A DNA stretch of 64,000 bases, taken from the NCBI GenBank assembly GCA_011742915.1, contig JAAQTN010000007.1:62001-126000 (forward strand), given 5' to 3'. Positions 8,118 through 16,503 of the stretch are shown piece after piece. The translations under genes were made by a program, and so were the position numbers. Position 1 is the first letter of the stretch, and each line of letters begins with the position of its first letter. Under the pieces are notes generated by a model. The model saw only the letters and a list, made by a program, of their open reading frames with translations, was not told the DNA's origin and did no database searches. The stretch comes from Billgrantia desiderata. GTDB lineage: Bacteria; Pseudomonadota; Gammaproteobacteria; Pseudomonadales; Halomonadaceae.

Positions 8118-9305
8118 ATGCCATATAATACAACTGTTATGCAAAATGGAGTTGACCTTTTGAGCAGCGATCTGGAAAAACGATGTTTGATGTGTGAAGA
8201 AGTGATTTCCTCAGAAATAGACTCTCGCGAACACTTGATTCCCAACTCTATCGGTGGGAGAAAGAAAGTCTCAGGCTTCCTATGTGTGGACTGCAACTCA
8301 AAATCTGGTGATAACTGGGAGTCTGCACTTGCACGCCAAATGAACCCGTTGAGTCTGTTTTTTCGCATTAACAGGGAGCGTGGTGAAGCACCTTCTAAGA
8401 AGTTTAAAACCACCAGCGGAGATGAATGGGTACTCAACCCTGATGGTTCACTGGAATTGCCAAGACCCATTTTCAAAGAGCAGAAGAATGAAAACGGCGT
8501 AGAGATTAACATTTCCGCCAGAAACATGGCTGAAGCAAAAAGTATGCTGAAAGGCGTTGCCAGAAAATACCCTCAACTTGATGCTGATGAACTGCTTGAG
8601 AAAGCTCAGACGAAATCCAGCTATTCACAGAATCCAATTAAATTCAACTTATCCTTCGGTGGTTTAGATGCAGGGCGCTCATTTGTCAAAACAGCGCTTG
8701 CGTTGGTCTCTACCACTGACGTGAGCGTGAGAGACTGTGAGCATGCTATTAAATTTCTCAAGGAGCAAGAATCTGAGCCGTGTTTTGGGTATTACTACGA
8801 GAAGGATTTAGTGCTTGAAAGGCCCGCTGGCATTCCAATTCACATTGTCCATGTTAACGGCGACCCAGATAGCAATCTCATTCGTGGATACGTCGAATAC
8901 TTCGGTGTAATGCGGGTTGTCATGCTGTTGTCGAGCAGTTATTCAGGGAGTGAATTCTCGGCAACGTATTCGATTGATCCGACCAAAGGTAAGGAGCTGG
9001 ATCTCGATGTGGACCTGGATTTGACGTCCACTGACATACGGAAAGCATATGACTATGAAAAGTGGGATGGCAATGCCGTACAGCAGGCTATGGAGGCAGT
9101 TATAGGCCCAGCACTGGAAGTCCAACATAAGGAAGAAAGAGAGAGAGTTCTAGAGGAGGCGGTTCGGTACGCATTTGCTAATTGCGGAGCAAAAGAAGGA
9201 GAAACAATAACCGAAGAGCAACATAACCGACTGGTGAGCTTGCTATGGGAGAAATTGGAGCCATGGGTATTAAACCAACTCATTGGTCGGTATAGGCGTG
9301 ATTAG
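8118..9305 (+). CDS. HNH-type protein in an integron cassette
   Basis: A 395-aa protein with an N-terminal HNH/zinc motif: C23-x2-C26, then E38-H39 in REHLIPNSIGG, then C56-x2-C59-N60 in LCVDCN. The roughly 300 remaining residues match nothing I recognise. Its codon use is clearly more AT-rich than the flanking host genes. The ATG at 8118 is favoured, since the longer frame starts with TTG inside a palindrome; the ATG at 8139 is also possible. An attC site directly follows its stop, so it is the cargo of a gene cassette. A nuclease role in defence is inference. Confidence 0.72.
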   Translation: MPYNTTVMQNGVDLLSSDLEKRCLMCEEVISSEIDSREHLIPNSIGGRKKVSGFLCVDCNSKSGDNWESALARQMNPLSLFFRINRERGEAPSKKFKTTSGDEWVLNPDGSLELPRPIFKEQKNENGVEINISARNMAEAKSMLKGVARKYPQLDADELLEKAQTKSSYSQNPIKFNLSFGGLDAGRSFVKTALALVSTTDVSVRDCEHAIKFLKEQESEPCFGYYYEKDLVLERPAGIPIHIVHVNGDPDSNLIRGYVEYFGVMRVVMLLSSSYSGSEFSATYSIDPTKGKELDLDVDLDLTSTDIRKAYDYEKWDGNAVQQAMEAVIGPALEVQHKEERERVLEEAVRYAFANCGAKEGETITEEQHNRLVSLLWEKLEPWVLNQLIGRYRRD

Positions 9306-9377
9306 GCATAACAAGTTGCTGCACTCGGATAAATTACTCGCTGCGCTCATAATTTACCGGTGAGCAAGGCGTTAGCC
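9306..9377 (+). repeat. Integron attC recombination site 1
   Basis: A 72-bp imperfect palindrome bounded by R'' GCATAAC (9306-9312) and R' GTTAGCC (9371-9377). The inner arms TTGCTGCAC and GTGAGCAA pair with one unpaired base, the extrahelical base expected in an attC. The central part (CGGATAAATTA with TAATTTACCGG) extends the stem. This is the normal layout at the 3' end of a cassette. Confidence 0.85.
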
Positions 9378-9396
9378 CCAAGGGAAGCTCTAAGCC

Positions 9397-10140
9397 ATGT
9401 CTCAAAGGTATTATTCAAACGTTTACTGGCATTTCACTGGATCACCGGAGGGTGTTGACTGGTCTATTGCTCGGTGTCCGAAGGATATAACGGAACAAGG
9501 TGCTGCTCTCGACCCAGCAAAGGGAGCTGAAACTCTATGTTTAATTCTGGAATCCTCGAAGTTGCTGGCAACGTGTATAGAAACCATCGCTGATGGTCTT
9601 GATACTGATAGTTTTTGCTGTGTAACCGACATCCCGCTCAAGGACTTGCCATCCCACTCTCCTTATTACGGAAAAGTAGCAATTGGGTTTAAGGCGGAAG
9701 CAGTCCATCGAAGCTTCGTTCCTGTTTTGTACATCCCGAAACAGAACTTACCTGCTGTGAAAAGACTTATTCCCAATCCAGAACTTCAAAGAATGGCCGG
9801 TGATTTTTTTGGATGCGGTCCGGGTTTTTGGGAGCAGCAAGGAATGAAGATGCTGCACCAAGCAGAGCAAAATAAACACGAAGTGGTGGAGATAAAAAAA
9901 GAGGAAGTTGGCGGATTTTTGGCTAACTTCCTAAAGATCACTGACTTCGATAGCGACCCCCAAAATACCTATTATCGCGAGCGGGAATGGAGGTGTATTG
10001 GTGATTTTCGGTTTGATAAAACTGATATCGAGGCGATAGTCGCGCCAAAAGAGACTTTGCCAATGATCCGGGAAAAGCTAGCGGAGCTCGGCATCACAGA
10101 AACAAGCATTCTCGCATGGGAATTTATCGAGGATGCTTAG
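9397..10140 (+). CDS. Cassette protein, possible AbiGi-like antitoxin family
   Basis: A 247-aa protein in the second cassette, lying between attC1 and attC2. The start (SNVYWHFTGSPEGVDW) and SFCCVTDIPLKDLPSHSPYYG with VAIGFK resemble the AbiGi/PF10899 group of putative abortive-infection antitoxins. The C-terminal part contains YYREREWRCIGDF, a segment also seen in DUF2971-type proteins. No toxin partner of the AbiGii type is adjacent, so the assignment is tentative. The gene is AT-rich, with AAGGGAAG upstream of the ATG as ribosome binding site. Confidence 0.6.
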   Translation: MSQRYYSNVYWHFTGSPEGVDWSIARCPKDITEQGAALDPAKGAETLCLILESSKLLATCIETIADGLDTDSFCCVTDIPLKDLPSHSPYYGKVAIGFKAEAVHRSFVPVLYIPKQNLPAVKRLIPNPELQRMAGDFFGCGPGFWEQQGMKMLHQAEQNKHEVVEIKKEEVGGFLANFLKITDFDSDPQNTYYREREWRCIGDFRFDKTDIEAIVAPKETLPMIREKLAELGITETSILAWEFIEDA

Positions 10141-10142
10141 TG

Positions 10143-10212
10143 GACTAACAAATGAATCAACCCGACCGTTTTACGCTGGCGCTCCAAACGGCGGTTATTC
10201 ATGGCGTTATAA
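10143..10212 (+). repeat. Integron attC recombination site 2
   Basis: A 70-bp imperfect palindrome from GACTAAC (10143-10149) to GTTATAA (10206-10212). ATGAATCAACC pairs with GGTTATTCAT, leaving one unpaired C, the usual extrahelical base. CGTTTTACGCTGG pairs loosely with the facing CCAAACGG side. It begins just after the stop codon of the second cassette gene. Confidence 0.85.
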
Positions 10213-10223
10213 GGTACAAGAGC

Positions 10224-11147
10224 ATGAAGAGCAATTTTTTCCTACAGACAAGGAAACAACATTGGCTTGAAGAGATTGATCTCACGTCTTTGCCGAGCGA
10301 TTCGCTTAAGTCGGTTTTTGAAACATACGTTGCGAATATGAATGAGGTGCTCTGTGTCGTTCAGTCATCTTTCAATCTCATATTACATGCACAGTTAGAG
10401 AAGCAAGAAAATCAAGTCTTTCAGAAAAATCTGCTGTTGGCACATGCAAATGCTCTGCGTGGCGGATATCATGAAGACAGTGATCGTATAGCACATGAAG
10501 CACAGAAATTGACTGAGGAAGAGCTGGATGCAAATGAAGACACGGAGATTTTGAATTGCATTGTCGAAACTCTTAATGAACATGAGAAAGATGAAGCTAT
10601 TGCGACTTCAAATTTCTCAACCCTGCGTCAAAGTATTGTTATTCTTTGGAGTGCGACTGAAAGTCTTGTTCGCGATGTTGTTAGGACAATTCTTAATCAG
10701 GACAAGGGTTTGGCTATTGCATTTTTCGAATCTTCGATGACTAGCCCATATTGGAATAAAAAGAATATTTCCTACGAGCACTTTAAAGAACATGACTTTA
10801 ATCTTTCCGAAAAGCTGGGTGATGTTGCTTTGGAGATAAACGCTTGTTCGAATTCTGCGTCAATGGGCTCAGCGTATGCTTTTCTCCTAGGGTCTGATTC
10901 GGAGACTTGCAAAGCAATAAAGTCCAGAGATTTTTTCTATCTCTGTAGATTGCGGAATATCATCGCACATAAAAATGGAATAGTTGATAAAAAATTTAAA
11001 AATGAGACTCAGTGCATGGAACCGATTGGTGAAAGATTTAAAGTAAGCCCTGAAGTTTTTGATTTCTGTTTTGATATATCAAAATCCCTTGCAAAATATT
11101 TGGTTAAGGAGATTTCTAGCAATAACATGCACGCGACAAGCACGTGA
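10224..11147 (+). CDS. HEPN-type protein in an integron cassette
   Basis: A 307-aa, mostly helical, AT-rich gene. Near the C-terminus, RNIIAH (R244 to H249) fits the R-x4-6-H catalytic motif of HEPN ribonucleases, embedded in FFYLCRLRNIIAHKNG. An upstream stretch (ILWSATESLVRDVVR) resembles the first helices of RiboL-PSP-HEPN/MAE_28990-like proteins. The open frame begins at 10152, but its first 24 codons are only the attC2 site, so the ATG at 10224, with AAGG upstream, is chosen. RNase toxin or defence activity is inferred. Confidence 0.7.
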   Translation: MKSNFFLQTRKQHWLEEIDLTSLPSDSLKSVFETYVANMNEVLCVVQSSFNLILHAQLEKQENQVFQKNLLLAHANALRGGYHEDSDRIAHEAQKLTEEELDANEDTEILNCIVETLNEHEKDEAIATSNFSTLRQSIVILWSATESLVRDVVRTILNQDKGLAIAFFESSMTSPYWNKKNISYEHFKEHDFNLSEKLGDVALEINACSNSASMGSAYAFLLGSDSETCKAIKSRDFFYLCRLRNIIAHKNGIVDKKFKNETQCMEPIGERFKVSPEVFDFCFDISKSLAKYLVKEISSNNMHATST

Positions 11148-11260
11148 CGTTAGTTAAGGGTGCGAAGGTCCGCTCTTGGCCGATTGCCGACCTCATGGTG
11201 CTGGCCCGGGTGCCGATGCCCCTCCTTTGCTACACTTCCACAGTGACCGCGGAGGTGGCG
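11148..11260. other. Junction after the last cassette
   Basis: GCGT GAC GTTAG at the end of the third cassette gene could be the R' end of a third, truncated attC, but I cannot trace its left arm. From about 11200 the base composition returns to the GC-rich host type. Confidence 0.35.
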
Positions 11261-11425
11261 ATGGCCTTCCATAACCCCGACCCAAAAATGCGCGCTATTG
11301 AACGGCGCAATGCCCGATTACGTGCCGAATTCTTTGTCAGGCTGTTTGGCAGTGCCAGACGCGGATTCCGCAAGGCCATGTCGTGCCTTCGGCTCCGTCA
11401 CCGTCGGCGCCAACATCGAGGCTGA
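11261..11425 (+). CDS. Small hypothetical protein, 54 aa, possibly truncated
   Basis: It starts MAFHNPDPKMRAIERRNARL with a good ribosome binding site (GGAGG, 4 bases before the ATG). It is very basic, with many Arg residues. Its 3' end runs into the start of the second long direct repeat, so the C-terminus may have been created by the rearrangement that placed the cassettes here. The family is not recognised. Confidence 0.4.
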   Translation: MAFHNPDPKMRAIERRNARLRAEFFVRLFGSARRGFRKAMSCLRLRHRRRQHRG

Positions 11426-11520
11426 GAGAGTACCTGAAGGGGATATACGCCCGCTTCCTGGCGCCGCCCGCCATGGCTGAAGCGTTCGCGACGATGGTGG
11501 GTGGGCGGCTAGGCCGCTTC
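11421..11520 (+). pseudogene. Remnant of a second GST gene (3' end only)
   Basis: The segment translates as RLREYLKGIYARFLAPPAMAEAF, matching the C-terminus of the intact GST at 7090-7716 (REYLKAMYARPTAPPTIAAAF). The upstream body is missing, and the stop codon is out of frame. It suggests either two former tandem GST genes, one mostly replaced by the cassettes, or a duplication of the insertion site. Confidence 0.75.
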
Positions 11521-11547
11521 AGTCAGATCGAAAGCGTTTGTCTGCAC

Positions 11548-11583
11548 CGAGAGCCAGCCATTGCGCTGGCTCTCGTATTTTTG
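11548..11583 (+). terminator. Intrinsic terminator inside repeat copy 2
   Basis: CGAGAGCCAGC (11548-11558) pairs with GCTGGCTCTCG (11565-11575), followed by TATTTTT. It is the counterpart of the terminator at 7750. Confidence 0.85.
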
Positions 11584-11659
11584 GCGTTGCGTTGACGTAG
11601 GTCGCTGGTGTGGGGCTGAGCGAGCGTCTAGGCTGGTTGTGTGTGCGTTTGTAAATAAT

Positions 11660-11687
11660 ATGACAACAGTCATGCTGCTGCTATAGA
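11660..11687 (+). promoter_or_regulatory. Likely promoter of the graspetide locus
   Basis: ATGACA (11660-11665) and TATAGA (11682-11687) are separated by 16 bases, about 40 bp before the precursor start. Confidence 0.45.
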
Positions 11688-11727
11688 CCCCGACTTCATG
11701 CTATCTATTGATCTAAGGACTGGCTTC

Positions 11728-12195
11728 ATGGGTAATAAAGTTAACATGGAATCTCGCAACTACCTCAGAAGAAAAGATATTTCACCCTTTCTAGCCAAGG
11801 CCGGAATACCTCGCACTGGTGAAGATTTGCTTCCAGGTTACTACTGCGAGCATCAGGAAATGTGGGTGATCGATACGGAGCAAGGCGTACTGCCCATAAT
11901 CAAAGAGCAAGCACTCTCGCAACTTCTCACCAAGACACGGACGCATGAAGAAGAGGATGACGACAGCTATCTTGCGCTTGAACTGATTACCAAGACCCAT
12001 CAGCAGCTAGAAAGTGACGACGACACCGGGCCAACTGGATACAATAGCCTCCTGCAACTAACCACCAAGACTGATTCAGTTCAGGAAGTCGATGACAACT
12101 ATTCGGCGAGCAAAATGCTGGAGCTTGTCACTAAAACCAGCGTCAAGCAGGAAGCTGATGACGATGGTTTTCGACTCCTAGGATTTCATTGTTGA
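11728..12195 (+). CDS. Multi-core graspetide precursor peptide
   Basis: A 155-aa acidic protein with no enzyme fold. Its second half has four repeats of TKT-x4-E-x-D-D-(D/N): T68-D79, T88-D99, T113-N124 and T135-D146, each preceded by (Q/E)-L-x. Thr and Lys side chains facing Glu/Asp clusters are what graspetide ATP-grasp ligases join by ester or amide bonds. The conserved-looking leader (residues 1-62) includes FLAKAGIPRTGEDLLPGYY and MWVIDTEQGVLPII. The start at 11728 has TAAGGA eight bases upstream; an in-frame ATG at 11698 has none. The ATP-grasp gene follows 26 bp after its stop. The product and ring pattern are unknown. Confidence 0.78.
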   Translation: MGNKVNMESRNYLRRKDISPFLAKAGIPRTGEDLLPGYYCEHQEMWVIDTEQGVLPIIKEQALSQLLTKTRTHEEEDDDSYLALELITKTHQQLESDDDTGPTGYNSLLQLTTKTDSVQEVDDNYSASKMLELVTKTSVKQEADDDGFRLLGFHC

Positions 12196-12221
12196 CCAAA
12201 AAATTGGGCTACGGAAAACGC

Positions 12222-13181
12222 ATGATTTTGTTAGTTACAAATCGCCGAGACATCACAGTCGACTACGTCGTGGCTGAGCTCAAGCGCCGGCAGACTCCTT
12301 TCTTTCGTCTGAATACCGAAGAGCTGTCGACGGCTCGATGTACAATGGCTTCATTTCCGCGAAAAGCATGGTCATTGTCTTTCGAAGGGCGAATACTTCA
12401 GGGGAGCGATGTACGTGCTGCTTACTTTCGACGTCCTGCTGCGCCAGCAGACAATCTCACCATTTCTGATGATGGCGAAAGGGAGTACGCAAGTGCGGAA
12501 TGGGGAGCCTTTCTGAAGAGCTTGTATGCGCGCCTGGAAGGCCTTTGGCTGAACTCACCGATGGACATCTTCGCTGCTGAGGACAAGCCAAGGCAACTAA
12601 TGCTCGCGAGTGAGATCGGTTTCAACGTGCCACAGGCCCTGATCACAAACGACATCGCCTCGGTTCGTGAGATTGCTCAGGCTGGGCCTGCGATCGGGAA
12701 GCCGCTTCGGCAGGCTTTGATCAACGGAGACCAAGAAAGGGTGATCTTTACTACTCGGCTGGAGATTCTTCGCGACAGAGACGAAGCAGCTATTGCCCTG
12801 GCACCATTCATAGTCCAGAAGGAAATAAAAAAACAGTACGATGTTCGAGTTACAGTTGTAGGCCGCCAGGTGTTCGCAACTGCGATCAAGTCTCAGGAGC
12901 ATGAGGAAACTACTGTGGATTGGCGCCGGGGGAGCCGGCCAGATCTCAAGCATGAATGCATCAAGCTTTGCCACGAAGTCGAGGAGCAATGCTTAGTGCT
13001 TATGACACGCTTGAATCTACGTTATGGAGCGATCGACCTGATCTGTGATCAGCAGGGAAGGCTTTGGTTTTTGGAAATCAATCCAAATGGCCAGTGGGCC
13101 TGGATCGAGAATCTTACCGGCTATCCCATTGCCGCTGCGATCGTTGACGAGCTTGAGGAAATCGCTTTTTGTCCAAGATAA
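12222..13181 (+). CDS. MvdD-like ATP-grasp ribosomal peptide maturase (graspetide ligase)
   Basis: A 319-aa protein starting MILLVTNRRDITVDYV, typical of MvdD/PsnB-type ATP-grasp ligases. After a pre-ATP-grasp domain come the Lys-containing ATP-binding strand (AGPAIGKPL), QKEIKKQYDVRVTVVG with the D-x-R element found in graspetide ligases, and the metal-binding C-terminus RYGAIDLICD...WFLEINPNGQW. It would phosphorylate Asp/Glu side chains of the precursor and form macrocyclic esters or amides with Thr/Ser/Lys. Its 3' end overlaps the next gene by 13 bp. Composition is lower in GC than the surrounding catabolic genes. Confidence 0.87.
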   Translation: MILLVTNRRDITVDYVVAELKRRQTPFFRLNTEELSTARCTMASFPRKAWSLSFEGRILQGSDVRAAYFRRPAAPADNLTISDDGEREYASAEWGAFLKSLYARLEGLWLNSPMDIFAAEDKPRQLMLASEIGFNVPQALITNDIASVREIAQAGPAIGKPLRQALINGDQERVIFTTRLEILRDRDEAAIALAPFIVQKEIKKQYDVRVTVVGRQVFATAIKSQEHEETTVDWRRGSRPDLKHECIKLCHEVEEQCLVLMTRLNLRYGAIDLICDQQGRLWFLEINPNGQWAWIENLTGYPIAAAIVDELEEIAFCPR

Positions 13182-13834
13182 TCCCACAATGGCTATGGCC
13201 TCGGCTCTCCCACTCGTCAGGATCATCCGCTGACTCACCTCAGGAGAAATGGCTTCAATCTCAGAGGGCCAAGGTCGATCAAGGATCGTGGTCGGAAAAG
13301 AGTAATGTCGCGCTGGAGGAAGCGCGGAGGATTTTTGATGCTGAGCAGGAGCGCCGCCGCGGGGCAGATTCCAAAGCTGGCCTCTATCTCGCAGCTATTA
13401 CAGCGCTGATGCCGATTTTGGTAACCGTCTTTCCTGGACTTTGGGATGAGCAGGACAATAAGGCCATGTCTGTTACCTTGCTGGTAATATTTATTTGCGC
13501 GCTGATCTACTTGATGCGTGCAGGACTATGGGCGCTGCAGACTATAAAGACCTCGGCTGCGGCGCAGCTAGGTGCAGGCGATATCGCTGATTGCTTCAGC
13601 TCCGATAGGCCTGAAGAGCAGCTTGTGAGGCAATTGCTGAATGCGGTGATCTACAACTACAACGGCACAAACCAGAAAATCAGCTGCATAAAAATGACGC
13701 ATGAGTATCTACTTCGGGCTTTCTTTTGCTTCGTTGCCTTTCTTGCAGTTCAAGCAGTTTGGCCAGTCGCAGCCTGGGCCATCGGTCAAATTCATAACGA
13801 AATCGTCGCGCCGCTAATGAGCTGTATTCAATAG
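13169..13834 (+). CDS. Three-TM membrane protein of the graspetide locus, PycTM-like
   Basis: A 221-aa protein. A soluble N-terminal helix (EEARRIFDAEQERRRGADSKAG) leads into TM1 (about residues 72-92), TM2 (about 98-122) and a C-terminal TM3. The R-x-x-G-x-D-x-K-A-G-x-x-L-A layout before TM1 resembles the Pycsar-effector/SLATT-type membrane proteins used as pore-forming effectors. The start is TTG at 13169, overlapping the ATP-grasp gene and preceded by GAGGA, so translation is probably coupled. No peptidase-ABC exporter is nearby. An immunity, export or effector role are all possible; this is inference. Confidence 0.65.
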   Translation: MSKIIPQWLWPRLSHSSGSSADSPQEKWLQSQRAKVDQGSWSEKSNVALEEARRIFDAEQERRRGADSKAGLYLAAITALMPILVTVFPGLWDEQDNKAMSVTLLVIFICALIYLMRAGLWALQTIKTSAAAQLGAGDIADCFSSDRPEEQLVRQLLNAVIYNYNGTNQKISCIKMTHEYLLRAFFCFVAFLAVQAVWPVAAWAIGQIHNEIVAPLMSCIQ

Positions 13835-14774
13835 GCCGCACGCCACGATCCCATACTGACAGTGGCTTAGGCTTCACCCGCACCCTCTCCCCAATCGCCT
13901 CAATAATGCTCTCGCAGAACCAGCGCTGTGAGGGGGAGCGGCTGGCCTGGGCCTGCCAGTGCAGGGCGACTTCGAATCCGGGTACGTGAAAGGGCAGTTC
14001 GTGGATGGTCAGCGGTGACTCTTCGGTGAAGCTGGCGGCGACCTGCAGCGGCATGATCGCGATCAGGTCGCTGTCGTGCAGCACCTTCGGCAGCACCGAG
14101 AAGTGCGGTATCTCCAGGCTCACCTTGCGCTGGATGCCGTGCTGACGCATCACTTCTTCGGCAAGGCCGTGCCCGGAGGAGGAGGTGACGGCGACGTGGC
14201 GGGCGGCGATAAAGCGCTCTCGCGTCAGGGGGCCTTCTCCGAAGCGTTCCTGGTTGAGCAGGCACACGTAGCGATCCCTCAAGAGTACGTGGCGCGCAAT
14301 CGCGGCACCGGTCAGCGGCCGGCTGCAGATCAGCGCGTTGACCCTGCCGGCGGCGAGCCATTCCTCGGCGTGTTCGATCTCCAGCGGTACCACTTCCAGC
14401 TCGGCCTGGGGCGCCTGCTCGTGCAGGCGGCGCATCAGCTTCGGCAGCAGTGCCATTTCACCCAGGTCGGTCAATGCCAGGCGGAAGCGTCGCGTGCAGG
14501 TGGCGGGCTCGAAGTCGCGGCTGCTCTCGATGGCATCCTGAAGCTGCTGCAGGGCGTCGCGCAGGGCAGGGTAGAGCTGGCGAGCGGCAATGGTGGGTTC
14601 CATGCCTTGGCGGGTGCGCACGAACAGGCGGTCCTCGAAGAGCTCGCGCAGCCGGGCCAGCGCATAGCTGACCGAGGGTTGGGTGACATAGAGACGCTCG
14701 GCGGTGTGAGTGACGCTGCCGGTTTCGTACAGCAGTACGAAGGTGCGCATGAGGTTGAGATCGATCTGGTTCAT
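13680..14774 (-). CDS. LysR-family regulator next to mdlC
   Basis: A LysR-type protein starting MNQIDLNLMRTFVLLYETGS, with HTH SVTHTAERLYVTQPSVSYAL and a substrate-binding domain. The family-like part ends near AIGERVRVKPKP (about residue 305). The last roughly 58 residues are read through into the antisense of the graspetide membrane gene, so the native stop seems to have been lost at the junction near 13840. The gene is divergent from mdlC and probably controls the mdlC-DctP-aldehyde dehydrogenase genes. The first in-frame start is GTG at 14777; ATG at 14774 is chosen. Confidence 0.82.
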   Translation of the reverse strand: MNQIDLNLMRTFVLLYETGSVTHTAERLYVTQPSVSYALARLRELFEDRLFVRTRQGMEPTIAARQLYPALRDALQQLQDAIESSRDFEPATCTRRFRLALTDLGEMALLPKLMRRLHEQAPQAELEVVPLEIEHAEEWLAAGRVNALICSRPLTGAAIARHVLLRDRYVCLLNQERFGEGPLTRERFIAARHVAVTSSSGHGLAEEVMRQHGIQRKVSLEIPHFSVLPKVLHDSDLIAIMPLQVAASFTEESPLTIHELPFHVPGFEVALHWQAQASRSPSQRWFCESIIEAIGERVRVKPKPLSVWDRGVRPIEYSSLAARRFRYEFDRWPRLRLAKLLELQERQRSKRKPEVDTHASFLCS

Positions 14775-14846
14775 CACATAGATGGCTTTTATTTTTAATA
14801 GAAAGAGTATCGATTTGCTTGATTGTAGCAGGCACGACTAGCGTGA

Positions 14847-16460
<1,614 letters not shown>

Positions 16461-16503
16461 GCCCGCATCACATCACCACTACAACGATAAGAGAGGACAC
16501 ACC

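Larger units (their letters stand above)
11421..11654 (+). repeat. Long direct repeat, copy 2
   Basis: The diverged partner of 7632-7858, from the GST-like CTGAGAGAGTACCTG to GTTTGTAA (11647-11654). The copies differ at many positions, so they are not a recent duplication. Confidence 0.8.

Noticed and set aside
10152..10223. Upstream extension of the third cassette gene
   Set aside because: These 24 codons are the attC2 palindrome; coding sequence starts at 10224.
11121..11156. Third attC site after the HEPN gene
   Set aside because: A GTTAG box and a weak CACGCG/CACGTG pairing exist, but no convincing left boundary or stem; at most a truncated remnant.
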